64,000 bases of DNA, taken from the NCBI RefSeq assembly GCF_014841615.1, contig NZ_JACYUG010000014.1:30926-94925 (forward strand). Direction: 5' to 3'. Below the pieces are notes generated by a model, which ran no database searches, was not told the origin of the DNA, and saw only the letters and a list, made by a program, of their open reading frames with translations. Within the stretch, counting starts at the first letter, position 1; every line of letters starts with the position of its first letter. Made by a program: the position numbers and the translations under genes. The stretch is from Sphingomonas sp. CFBP 8760. GTDB taxonomy: Bacteria; Pseudomonadota; Alphaproteobacteria; Sphingomonadales; Sphingomonadaceae. This document shows, piece after piece, positions 8,071-16,344 of the stretch.

Positions 8071-8351
8071 GCCGCAAGCCCAGCTTCGCCAACCTGCGCG
8101 ACCGCAACGTGCCCGCACCCGCCCCGGCCCCCGTGGTCGATGCCGGCCCCGCCGACGTGGCTGGGGGCGGGGCAACGCCACGCCCCAACAGTCGTAAGGG
8201 CCGCAAGCAGATCGCCGGTTTCTTCTCCCCCGACATGTCGTTGGCGATGCACATGCTCGCCCGCCGTCAGGGCCGCAGCCTTCAGGCGCTGATGGCCGAG
8301 GCGTTCAACGACGCGCTGCGCAAATATGGCGAGAGTCCGATCGGGGATTGA
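8067..8351 (+). CDS. Ribbon-helix-helix-type DNA-binding partner of ParA
   Basis: A 94-residue protein whose start ATG overlaps the ParA stop (ATGA). The first 50 residues are basic, proline- and alanine-rich and probably disordered. The C-terminal half, GRKQIAGFFSPDMSLAMHML followed by ARRQGRSLQALMAEAFNDAL, has the short strand plus two helices expected of a ribbon-helix-helix fold. Such proteins replace ParB as the centromere-binding or ATPase-stimulating partner in several ParA systems; a disordered, basic N terminus that stimulates ParA fits. A long hairpin follows directly and separates it from the capsule locus that converges on it. Confidence 0.7.
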   Translation: MSRKPSFANLRDRNVPAPAPAPVVDAGPADVAGGGATPRPNSRKGRKQIAGFFSPDMSLAMHMLARRQGRSLQALMAEAFNDALRKYGESPIGD

Positions 8352-8354
8352 GGA

Positions 8355-8394
8355 ATGCGGGTCGTCCCGGCCACGTCGCCGGGACGACCCGCAT
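8355..8394. terminator. Long GC-rich hairpin between convergent operons
   Basis: Arms 8355-8371 and 8378-8394 form a perfect 17-bp stem with a six-base loop (CACGTC). It begins three bases after the ribbon-helix-helix stop and sits between converging transcription units. No long T-tract follows, so it is a probable bidirectional terminator or mRNA-stabilising hairpin rather than a textbook intrinsic terminator. Confidence 0.7.
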
Positions 8395-8598
8395 CACTAT
8401 CGCACCCGGTCTGGGCGAAGGCGGCCGTGAACAGGTCGAGGCCGCTGCGCAGACGATAGCCGATCCCGCCCGTCGTGTTGCCGACCAACTCTGCGCGCGA
8501 TGCGCCGACCCCGTTCAGCCCAAGCCCACCGCTGGCTTGATCCCGTCGCGATCTTCGACCAGCGCAAGACGAAGGAGGTGCGCCCGATTGCGCCTCAC

Positions 8599-9768
8599 TC
8601 ACTTCAACGCATTGCCGAGCCCGATGATCGAGAAGGCCGCGTTCGACACCGTCGTTAGGAATTTCTGGAAATCCGCCAGCGGCGCATTTGAGACATAGAT
8701 CACATCACGGTTCTGGATTTGAAAATCCTGCGCAGCGAACAGCGCGGTGCCGTTGCTCATGTCGAGCCGATAGATGACCGGAATCTTGCCCGCAGCGGTA
8801 CGGCGCGCCGAGGTGGTAATCGCAGCCGGCAGTGCAGTGGGATCCTCCAACCGGAAGATGAAGACACCGTGGATGCTGGCGCGATCGTCGCGCAGCCCGC
8901 CGATCCGGCCTAGCGCCTGCGCCAGCGACAGCCCACCGCCTTCGAACGGCACTTCGGCATTCTGCGCGACCGCGCCTAGCGCGATAAAGCTGTATGGCTG
9001 GAACAGCGCGGTCACCACGTCGCCGGGTTGCAATACGACGTTCTGCGCCGGATCGCGGATGACGGTATCGAGCGGCATCGCCGCCGTTCGCCCGTTGCGC
9101 GCCAGTTGCACCGTCATTTTGCCGATCGGCTGGCGCGGACCACCTGCGGCTGCCAGTGCATCGAGCAGGCGTTCGCCGCGCGGGGTCAGCGGCATGCGGC
9201 GGCTGGCTGCCACTTCGCCCAAGATGGTCACCGAACGGCTGTCGTTCTGCACCACACGCACCACCGCCTGCGGGGCATGCGCGCGTCCAGTGAGCCGGGA
9301 CACGATCAACTGTGCGACCTGTTGCGGCGTGCGCCCGCGCACTGGCAATTGCCCAATGAAGGGGACGGAGATCGTGCCGTCTTCGTCGACCATCTGCTGC
9401 GGGATCGCAGCGCTTTGCGCGACCATTGGATTGGCAGCGAGCCGCGCATCGACGCTGGTCGCGCCGAACAGCACTGCGGGTGGTGCCTCCCAGATCGCGA
9501 TGTCCAGTATGTCGCCGCTGCCGATGACCGTCCCGGCTGGCTGCGAGGTACCGAAAATCTGGGCGAAATGCTGCGACTGCGCCAGCAGCGAAGTACGCTG
9601 GATGACATTATTGTCGAGCTCCATCACTTGAATGTCGCCTGCAGCATAGCTTTGTGCGTCCGCATGGCGGATCGTGCGCGTTGATGGTCCCGACCCGCCG
9701 AATGACGAGCAAGCAGATAGCGCGGCCAAGATCATCATGCCGCTGACCGATCGCAAGCGGGTCATCAC
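8599..9768 (-). CDS. Capsule export outer-membrane lipoprotein, Wza/KpsD type
   Basis: A 389-residue polysaccharide export protein. It has a lipoprotein signal (MMILAALSAC, Cys20), a Poly_export domain starting near GSGDILDIAIWEAP (about 103-116) and two SLBB-like repeats near ILGEVAASRRMPL and ALGAVAQNAEVPFEGG. Such proteins form the outer-membrane channel for capsule release. It is the last gene of a minus-strand operon that also encodes KpsE-, KpsM- and KpsT-like proteins, so it completes a trans-envelope ABC export path. The upstream glycosyltransferase stop overlaps its start by four bases (ATGA). Another export lipoprotein is encoded at 38709-39422, so the two polysaccharide loci have separate channels. 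Confidence 0.9.
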   Translation of the reverse strand: MMTRLRSVSGMMILAALSACSSFGGSGPSTRTIRHADAQSYAAGDIQVMELDNNVIQRTSLLAQSQHFAQIFGTSQPAGTVIGSGDILDIAIWEAPPAVLFGATSVDARLAANPMVAQSAAIPQQMVDEDGTISVPFIGQLPVRGRTPQQVAQLIVSRLTGRAHAPQAVVRVVQNDSRSVTILGEVAASRRMPLTPRGERLLDALAAAGGPRQPIGKMTVQLARNGRTAAMPLDTVIRDPAQNVVLQPGDVVTALFQPYSFIALGAVAQNAEVPFEGGGLSLAQALGRIGGLRDDRASIHGVFIFRLEDPTALPAAITTSARRTAAGKIPVIYRLDMSNGTALFAAQDFQIQNRDVIYVSNAPLADFQKFLTTVSNAAFSIIGLGNALK

Positions 9769-11078
9769 AGGAACTTTCGGTAAAGCGCGGCAAGATTGTC
9801 GCGATAAATCGCCGGGCTGAAGTTCCGAGCCTGTTCTAACCCGCGCCGCGACAGGTCGGCGCGCAGGTCGGCATCGGCATCCAGTCGGCGGATCGCCTGG
9901 CTGATCGCGGCGGTGTCATAGGGGTCGACCATCAGCGCCGCTTCGCCCGCGACCTCGGGCAACGAGGAGGTGTCGGAACACAATACCGGCGTCCCTAGCG
10001 ACATCGCCTCTAGCACCGGTAGTCCAAACCCCTCGTACAGAGACGGGAACAGCGCCGCCTTCGCGCCGCGGATCAGGCTGACCAGCAGGCTGAACGGCGC
10101 ATATTGCAGCTGGATCACACGCTTGCGGTGGAAGATCGAGCGGTTGGCGATCTGGAACCATTCGAGGCCGTCATTGTCGAGCAGTCGCAGTTCCTGTTCC
10201 GACTTCCATGCTTGTGCGCCGACTATCACCAGTGGTGCGTCGATCTTGCTGGCCAGATAGGCCTCGATCATCCGACCGATGTTTTTCTTTGGCTCGATCG
10301 AGCCCCAGAAGAGGAAATATTCCTTAAAGCCGGTGCCGGTCGCGCCCTCCACCTCGCGGGCAATCTGCTCATCGGGCTTGTCGCGGTATTTTGCGGGGAT
10401 TTCGACCGACTGATATGTGTTGGTGATGCGATCGGGCGAGATTCCGGCGATCTCGATCAGGTCGCGGCGCGAGCATTCCGACACGGTCACGAAGTGATCG
10501 GCGATGCGATCCAGCTTCTTCAACAGGTTGAAATAACGCCGCTTATGATCGAGCGTCGCATAGGGAAGCCGCAGCGGCACCAGATCGTGCAGCGTGTAGA
10601 TGTTCGTCGCGCGCTTGACCCTGAGCGGAATGGGATAGGTCCAGTGCACCAGGTCGGGCTTGGCAGGCATCCGCACGTTCGACACCTCGCCCCACAGCTT
10701 GAACGCGCTTTGCGACCGCTTGAACACGTCGGTGGCATTGTAGAGCGTGTCGTAATGCGGCATCCGCGCGCTGTACTGGCGCGAAATGACCTTGCCGGTG
10801 ATCGGTACCTCGGCCGCGACATGGCCGAGCGGCCCCAGCAGCGCACGGTGCATCTGTTCCATGATCTCGATCATCCGATTCCGCTCTCCGACATTGCTGT
10901 CAAAGAAGGCGATCTCACGCATAAGCGGCTGGCGCGACGGTGCGGCGCGATTGCCGTAAAGAACCGACGTCTGGTATCCGAGACGACCGATCTCGTAGCT
11001 GAGGTTGCGGGCGTAGGTGGCGACCCCGGTGCCCTTTTCCAGCCCGAGATTGTAGCCGTCGATCAGGATGTTCTTCAT
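9765..11078 (-). CDS. Glycosyltransferase family 4 (capsule)
   Basis: A 437-residue GT-B enzyme. The N-terminal half starts MKNILIDGYNLGLEKGTGVATY, where the GTGVATYAR glycine loop is typical of acceptor-domain GT4 enzymes. The C-terminal donor domain has FWGSIEPKKNIGRMIEAY and the retaining E-x7-E signature EGFGLPVLE followed by AMSLGTPVLCSD. It should transfer a sugar from a nucleotide donor at the cytoplasmic face while the capsule chain is assembled before ABC export. It sits between the KpsT-like and Wza-like genes and overlaps the latter by four bases. The sugar is not predictable. Confidence 0.88.
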   Translation of the reverse strand: MKNILIDGYNLGLEKGTGVATYARNLSYEIGRLGYQTSVLYGNRAAPSRQPLMREIAFFDSNVGERNRMIEIMEQMHRALLGPLGHVAAEVPITGKVISRQYSARMPHYDTLYNATDVFKRSQSAFKLWGEVSNVRMPAKPDLVHWTYPIPLRVKRATNIYTLHDLVPLRLPYATLDHKRRYFNLLKKLDRIADHFVTVSECSRRDLIEIAGISPDRITNTYQSVEIPAKYRDKPDEQIAREVEGATGTGFKEYFLFWGSIEPKKNIGRMIEAYLASKIDAPLVIVGAQAWKSEQELRLLDNDGLEWFQIANRSIFHRKRVIQLQYAPFSLLVSLIRGAKAALFPSLYEGFGLPVLEAMSLGTPVLCSDTSSLPEVAGEAALMVDPYDTAAISQAIRRLDADADLRADLSRRGLEQARNFSPAIYRDNLAALYRKFL

Positions 11079-11112
11079 GGGTTTCGTACCATAGGAGATG
11101 AGGTCGCGCCGC

Positions 11113-12594
11113 TCATTGTTCGATCTGCAGCGTGACGAGGTGCTGCAACGCCGCGCGGGTGAGTGGCCATTCGGCGAAACCGCCTAGCGCGACCAGAAGC
11201 GGCAAGACGTCCTGTCCGGCCGCGATGCCATCAATTAGTTCCTGACGTGCCTGATCGGACGTATCAGACAGCGCGATGACGCACAATGTGTGCGCCCAGT
11301 CAGTGGTATCGCCGTGTTCGTCTGTATACGGCGTCGGGATCACACCGTTGCTGGCTACGCCATGCTCGCCGGCGTAGCGGATCCAGGCCGTGTGCGCCTC
11401 CCGGACCCGGCCATCGGACAACATGGCGAACAGCAGATCATCGAACGTAGCATGGCGGCGTAGCAGGTCGACCACTTCCACCTCTTGGACATCAGTCTTC
11501 CACAACAGGCGGGCGAGCACCTCGATATCAGGACGTCCCGGCACCTGATTTTTCACCGGCCCTTTCACATACGGATGGACTGGCCAAGTACTGGGGTCGA
11601 CGCCCTGCCGGTCCAGTACGAAGGCAAGATGTTCGAACACGTCTTGGATAGGCTCGCCAAAAGCGCAGGCGGTGCGATAGGATGCTTCGGCCCGCTGGAA
11701 GTCGGTGCCTTCCTTAGCGACATGCGCGTGCTGGACCCAATAGGACCGCTGATAGGGATGGAGCGCCAACGCGGCGGTGTACCGCTCCTCTGCCTCCGCC
11801 CAGCGTCGTTCGTCACGCAGCCAGTCACCTTCACGCACCAGCATGGTGAAGCGTTCGTCCTGCAACGCCCGGTGCTGCGCAACTTCGATGAGCGCACCGC
11901 GATCGGTGGTGGTCGAATGATCGACCACCGGCGCGGCGATCAGCCCGATGCGTTCGCGAAACTCACCATACGCCGTCTCGAAATCGTCGTAGAGCGCTAG
12001 CTTGCCCTGATGAAGCAGCGCGAAGCGGTTGCAATGATCGCGGACATAGCCCGCGTCATGGGAGATCAGCACCATCGCGCGGTCGCCGCGCTTGCCGAAC
12101 AGTTCGTAATTGCAGCGGTCGTGGAAGCGCGCATCGCCGACTGCGCCGATTTCGTCGATCAGGAAGCAATCGAACTCGATGATCATCGAGATCGCGAAAG
12201 CCAGCCGTGCGCGCATCCCCGACGAATAGGTGCGTACGGGCTCCTTCAAATAGGCGCCTAGTTCGGAAAAATCCTGCACGAACGCCAGGTTGTGTGCAAA
12301 ATCCTGATCATAGATGCGGCTGATGAAGCGAACGTTGTCGACGCCGGTCAGGTTCTGTTGGAACGCGCCGCCGAAGGCGAGTGGCCATGATACCGACATC
12401 GTCCGCTCGATCCGGCCAGACGTCTGCCGCTCGGCACCGCTGATGAGGCGGACCATCGTCGACTTACCCGCGCCGTTACGCCCCAGGATGCCGATCCGCT
12501 CGCCCATGCGTAGTTCGAGGTTGATGCCGTCGAGCACGACATTGTCGCCGAAGCGCGTGCGATAGACCTTGCGGACGCGTTCCAGCCGGATCAC
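11113..12594 (-). CDS. KpsT-like capsule ABC ATPase with long C-terminal repeat extension
   Basis: Residues 1-220 form a KpsT/Wzt-type nucleotide-binding domain: Walker A GRNGAGKST (38-46), signature YSSGM (123-127), Walker B FLIDE (144-148) and switch His in LISHD (176-180). It powers export of finished polysaccharide with the KpsM-like permease whose stop overlaps its start. The oddity is length: KpsT proteins are about 220 residues, while this has 493. The extra 270 residues are soluble and helical, with a TPR-like stretch around 265-320 (DWLRDERRWAEAEERYTAAL then YRTACAFGEPIQDVFEHLAF). It does not resemble the carbohydrate-binding beta-sandwich tail of Wzt. A role in coupling glycosyltransferases to the exporter is plausible but inferred. 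Confidence 0.88.
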   Translation of the reverse strand: MIRLERVRKVYRTRFGDNVVLDGINLELRMGERIGILGRNGAGKSTMVRLISGAERQTSGRIERTMSVSWPLAFGGAFQQNLTGVDNVRFISRIYDQDFAHNLAFVQDFSELGAYLKEPVRTYSSGMRARLAFAISMIIEFDCFLIDEIGAVGDARFHDRCNYELFGKRGDRAMVLISHDAGYVRDHCNRFALLHQGKLALYDDFETAYGEFRERIGLIAAPVVDHSTTTDRGALIEVAQHRALQDERFTMLVREGDWLRDERRWAEAEERYTAALALHPYQRSYWVQHAHVAKEGTDFQRAEASYRTACAFGEPIQDVFEHLAFVLDRQGVDPSTWPVHPYVKGPVKNQVPGRPDIEVLARLLWKTDVQEVEVVDLLRRHATFDDLLFAMLSDGRVREAHTAWIRYAGEHGVASNGVIPTPYTDEHGDTTDWAHTLCVIALSDTSDQARQELIDGIAAGQDVLPLLVALGGFAEWPLTRAALQHLVTLQIEQ

Positions 12595-13382
12595 TCGGGC
12601 ACTACCCTGCCCGCCACCCAGCGCGTCGCGATCAGCGCGACGAAGGTCAGCGCCAAACAGAAAGGCAGGACATAGCCCAAGTCATAATGCGCGTGAACGC
12701 GTGATCCGAAATAGCCCTCGCGCACGATCTCGGTGCCGTGGACCATTGGGATGTAGAGGACGTATTTCTGCGCCACCTCTGGCAATGCGTCGACCAGAAA
12801 GGCTGCGCCCGACAGCGGAAAGATGAGATACGATGCCGGGTGCCAAAGCTTGTCCACCAGTTCGCTCTCGTGCGACAGCGCGCCAAGGGTGATCGCCAGC
12901 GCCGATCCGAACCAAGCGATGATCAGCCAGCCTCCTGCGACCTCAAGCACGTTCTCGGGCGGCTTCAGCCAGCCGAGTGCGATGAACAGCACGCTGAGCG
13001 TCGCGAACGAGATCGTCGCACCGCCGAATTCGAGCAGCAATCGCGCGATATAGATGTCCAGCACGCGGATGTTGCGATGGTACATCAGCGACAGGTTGTT
13101 CCACAGCGCGCCGATGCAGCGGCCAGGCATGTTGCGCCATAGCAGCACGCTGGAATAGCCAGTCAGCGCGAAGGCCACGATCGGCAGGTCACTGCCATGC
13201 ACCGACTTGCTGGCGGTCCACAGCGCGGTGACGCCGGCGGTGAACATCATCGGCTCGACGAACAGCCACAGGAAGCCAATATTGTGCCGGCCGTAGCGGG
13301 TCAGCATCTCTCGCATCAGCAACGCGCCCAGTACACGAATCTGGACACGCAAGCTTTCCCGCAGCGCCGGTGCCGATGCCAT
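12591..13382 (-). CDS. KpsM-like capsule ABC transporter permease
   Basis: A 263-residue ABC-2 type permease with about six hydrophobic segments, the usual size for KpsM. The N terminus has the amphipathic and first-helix pattern LLMREMLTRYGRHNIGFLW, and LWRNMPGRCIGALWNNLSL lies in the first cytoplasmic loop region, both typical of capsule permeases. It forms the inner-membrane pore through which polysaccharide passes. Its start shares one base with the KpsE-like stop (TGATG), and its stop overlaps the KpsT-like start by four bases, so the three subunits are tightly coupled. I do not assign a specific E. coli gene name because the locus is not a group 2 capsule by synteny. Confidence 0.9.
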   Translation of the reverse strand: MASAPALRESLRVQIRVLGALLMREMLTRYGRHNIGFLWLFVEPMMFTAGVTALWTASKSVHGSDLPIVAFALTGYSSVLLWRNMPGRCIGALWNNLSLMYHRNIRVLDIYIARLLLEFGGATISFATLSVLFIALGWLKPPENVLEVAGGWLIIAWFGSALAITLGALSHESELVDKLWHPASYLIFPLSGAAFLVDALPEVAQKYVLYIPMVHGTEIVREGYFGSRVHAHYDLGYVLPFCLALTFVALIATRWVAGRVVPE

Positions 13383-14488
13383 CAGTCGCGATGCTCGCGC
13401 ACGCCGGCCAGCAGCACCGAAAGGATGCCCCAGGTCAGCAAGCCGAGCGCCAGTGTCGCGGCGATTGCGCGCAGCCGCTTGGGCTCGTCGGCATAATCGG
13501 GCAGGCTGGGATTGGAAATCCGCTCGACATAGGCGCGCTTGCGTCGCGCCTCCGCGCGTGCATCCTGTAGCGAGATCAACGTGGCGGCGAGCTGTTTGCC
13601 GGCCAGTTCGGAGTCCAGCAGCAGGACTTGATAGCGCGCTGCGGTTGACGACAGCGATCCGGCGCCGCCGGCAATGCTGGCGGTCTGCGCAGCGATCTCA
13701 CGCTGCAGTGATGTCACCTGCGTTCGCAGATACGGGATTTGCGTCGCCTGCGGGGTATAGGTCTCCATCTGCTTGAGCTGGGTCTGCGCGGCGATCAGCT
13801 CGTCCTGCAGCTTCGACACCATCTGGAGGCGCGCAGCGGCCTGTTTTTCGGGGTCGATGATGCGCGAACTGTTGCGGTAATCGGCGAGGGCTACGGCAGC
13901 GCGGCGCGCGCGCGCCTGCGCCTCGTCAACCTCGCGCATGGCGAGCGCCAGCGCATCGCCGCGTGCCCTATCCGACAGGCGATTGACCAGCGCCTCGGAG
14001 CGTTCGAGCAGCCGTTCGTTGATGGCTTGGGCTCTTTCGGGGTCGAAGGCGTGGACGGTCAGGTGCAGGACCTGCGTGGTCGTCTCATTCTCGACCTTCA
14101 CCTTGTCGAGGTAATATTGGAACAGCCGTTCGCGGTTTGGTTGTCTCAGGCCGCCGAAGCGGTCGAATACGAAAATTCCGCGGTCGCCATAGGCGTTCGC
14201 CAAGAACCCGTCGCGGTTGATGTCTGATACCGCGCTGCGCGATTCCAGATATTCAAGAACCGCGTTGCTCTCCTCGGTCGCGCCGGTCAGCCCGCCGCTG
14301 TTGAGTACTTGGCCCAGCGAGGTGACGGTGGCCTTGCTCGGGCTGCGCACGACGAACCGTGCCTCCGAGACATACACGTCGCTGGCGAACAGACCGAAAT
14401 ACAGCAGGGCTACCAGCGTCGGCAGGACGACGGTAAGGAAGAAGATCGGACCCAGGTTTCTTAGGCGTGCCAGCACAGTGTGTTTCAA
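13382..14488 (-). CDS. KpsE-like inner-membrane/periplasmic capsule export adaptor
   Basis: A 368-residue polysaccharide co-polymerase family protein. A membrane helix lies near the N terminus (IFFLTVVLPTLVALLYFGLF, about 14-33) and another at the C terminus (IAATLALGLLTWGILSVLLA). Between them are a small beta-rich domain (VYVSEARFVVRSP) and a long coiled coil around 150-290, rich in Q, E, A and R. This is the architecture of KpsE/CtrB/BexC, which bridge the ABC permease to the outer-membrane channel. It lacks a kinase domain, unlike the Wzc-like protein at 36480. It is upstream of kpsM-kpsT-like genes and about 100 bases downstream of a glycosyltransferase gene. Confidence 0.88.
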   Translation of the reverse strand: MKHTVLARLRNLGPIFFLTVVLPTLVALLYFGLFASDVYVSEARFVVRSPSKATVTSLGQVLNSGGLTGATEESNAVLEYLESRSAVSDINRDGFLANAYGDRGIFVFDRFGGLRQPNRERLFQYYLDKVKVENETTTQVLHLTVHAFDPERAQAINERLLERSEALVNRLSDRARGDALALAMREVDEAQARARRAAVALADYRNSSRIIDPEKQAAARLQMVSKLQDELIAAQTQLKQMETYTPQATQIPYLRTQVTSLQREIAAQTASIAGGAGSLSSTAARYQVLLLDSELAGKQLAATLISLQDARAEARRKRAYVERISNPSLPDYADEPKRLRAIAATLALGLLTWGILSVLLAGVREHRD

Positions 14489-14591
14489 TCTCGCGGAAAT
14501 GCGTCTTTACGAGCCGACATAGGTATCGGCAATTCGCACGTGTGGTGCGCGACGGGGGCCGGTCAGGCCCGTGAGCAGCCGGCTCTATAGC

Positions 14592-15962
14592 TTATAGAAC
14601 GCCCTCGCACAGCATGATCGGTGCGGCCATTCGGGGCAATGGCGCGGACAGGCTTTCCGTGGACCCCGCGAGTCTTGGCAGCCAGCGTTCCACTCGCGCG
14701 AAATGCTCCACCCAAGTCGTGGGTCGGAAACGGCTGATCTGCATGATCTGGCGCCGGTAGCGGGGGCAGGTGTCGCCGAATCCCGCAATCAAGTCGGTCC
14801 AAGCCGCGACGTCGTGCGGATCGAGCAGACACGGCGCGCCCTGCCCTACTTCGCGATAGCAGGGCAGATCGCTGGCGATCACGGGTACGCCCAGCGTCAA
14901 TGCCTCCGCCATCGGCAATCCATAGCCTTCGGCCAGCGAGGGCATCAGCATCGCGCAGGCACCGTTTATCAGTTCGGCCAGATCGTCATCGGTGCAGCCC
15001 TTGACCAGCGAGACATGCTCCGCCAGTGCCCGGTCGCGCGTTAGCATGTCGGCAACGGCCTCCGCTCTCCTGCCCCATTGCCCGACGATGACGAGACGGG
15101 GCGTCGCTGCGCCGAGGCGCATGCGAAGCCGCTGCCATATCTTGAGCAGCAGGATGTGGTTCTTGCGGCTCTCGATCGTCCCAACGCATAGGAAATAGCG
15201 GTTGCTTACCTTGGGACGCACGCGGCGGCTGCCGAGATCGGCACCCGCCAGCGGCGCGACCAGCACCGGAGGCGTCTCCAATCGCTGTTGCCGGGTGAAC
15301 GTGGTCAGGTCGTCGGCGACCGCGGTGCTGCTCACCACGATCCCCGCACCGTGGCGCAGCGCTCCGATCACCCGGCCGCGATGCCGCTGGACGGCGCGCG
15401 GGCGACAATGCTCGCCATGCGTCAGAGGGATGAGGTCGTGGAGGAGATAAACCGGCTTCAGCGCTTGGCGCCGGATCCAGCGCGCATGGCTGGCGAGATC
15501 GAAGTCGGTATGGCTGACGTTGATGTAGGTCGCACCGGGCACGTTGGTGTGCCCGGTCATTAGTGCGCGGGGCGCGAAAGCCGCCATGCGACTATGGAAC
15601 CGGCCCTCATCGTCCAGCAGCATGTTAAACAGTGCGCTGGTATACGAATGATCAAGAACGCGGATGAGGCCACGATGCTGTACCACTGCTAAGGCACGAT
15701 CCGCGAAATGATGCAAATATGCGTAGCAGACCCGGTCTATTCCGGTAGACAGGCGACCGGTCCAACTCCGCGAGATCAGCCGCGTCACGTCCAGCAGAAC
15801 GGGAGGACGGGAGACAGCACTCGGCCTGGCCGAACTCTCAAAGGCGAACGCTGCCGGCACCAGGGCATTCCACGTTCCGGCGGAATCTGCGGCGTCATCC
15901 AGGAGGTGGTTCGTCTTCACCGGGTGGCGTGACCGGATGGTTCGACCCGGATTGGGACGCAT
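14592..15962 (-). CDS. Glycosyltransferase family 4 (capsule), start uncertain
   Basis: A GT-B glycosyltransferase with recognisable sequence from VLLDVTRLISRSWTGRLSTG onward. The donor domain shows YFLCVGTIESRKNHILLLK and the E-x7-E signature EGYGLPMAE followed by ALTLGVPVIASD. From the ATG at 15962 it is 456 residues. The frame is open further to a TTG at 16088, but those extra 42 residues look non-conserved; a still later start is possible because conservation begins near residue 50 of this model. It heads the minus-strand capsule operon and is divergent from another GT4 gene at 16345, with a 380-base shared control region. Its substrate is unknown. Confidence 0.82.
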   Translation of the reverse strand: MRPNPGRTIRSRHPVKTNHLLDDAADSAGTWNALVPAAFAFESSARPSAVSRPPVLLDVTRLISRSWTGRLSTGIDRVCYAYLHHFADRALAVVQHRGLIRVLDHSYTSALFNMLLDDEGRFHSRMAAFAPRALMTGHTNVPGATYINVSHTDFDLASHARWIRRQALKPVYLLHDLIPLTHGEHCRPRAVQRHRGRVIGALRHGAGIVVSSTAVADDLTTFTRQQRLETPPVLVAPLAGADLGSRRVRPKVSNRYFLCVGTIESRKNHILLLKIWQRLRMRLGAATPRLVIVGQWGRRAEAVADMLTRDRALAEHVSLVKGCTDDDLAELINGACAMLMPSLAEGYGLPMAEALTLGVPVIASDLPCYREVGQGAPCLLDPHDVAAWTDLIAGFGDTCPRYRRQIMQISRFRPTTWVEHFARVERWLPRLAGSTESLSAPLPRMAAPIMLCEGVL

Positions 15963-16344
15963 TCCCAGGCTGGGTTGTACGCAGACATCATGATCGCCCC
16001 AACCTTGATACGCACGTAGGCTGACATTTGCCAAACCGTGCCAGTCGATTTGTTGTTCGCAGATGCACAACTTTTCGATAAGGCGCAACGGTGATGACGC
16101 ACCGCCTGCTATGTTGTTCCAAGCCCTTGTCGATGCTTCAATCCTAAAACCAAAATCCTGTAGTCATGGCCATATCCCACACGTATATTAGTGCTGCCGC
16201 ACCGTCGTTAAGGGTGGGGTATATTGATTGCGGCATAATCTGTGTTGAGGTGCGCCAGAATGGTACCGGGCACCTTACCGGATGGCCTGCAATCATGTTG
16301 GGGTATGCGATCGTTTTCGGCCCAAATGCCAAGTGTGACGCAGC
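15963..16344. promoter_or_regulatory. Divergent control region of the capsule locus
   Basis: About 380 bases between two divergent glycosyltransferase genes. Its part from about 16140 to 16320 is richer in A and T than the flanks (for example TATATTGATTG), as expected for promoters of both arms. The first 126 bases may be coding if the minus-strand gene starts at the TTG at 16088. I cannot assign specific -35/-10 pairs with confidence. Confidence 0.45.
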
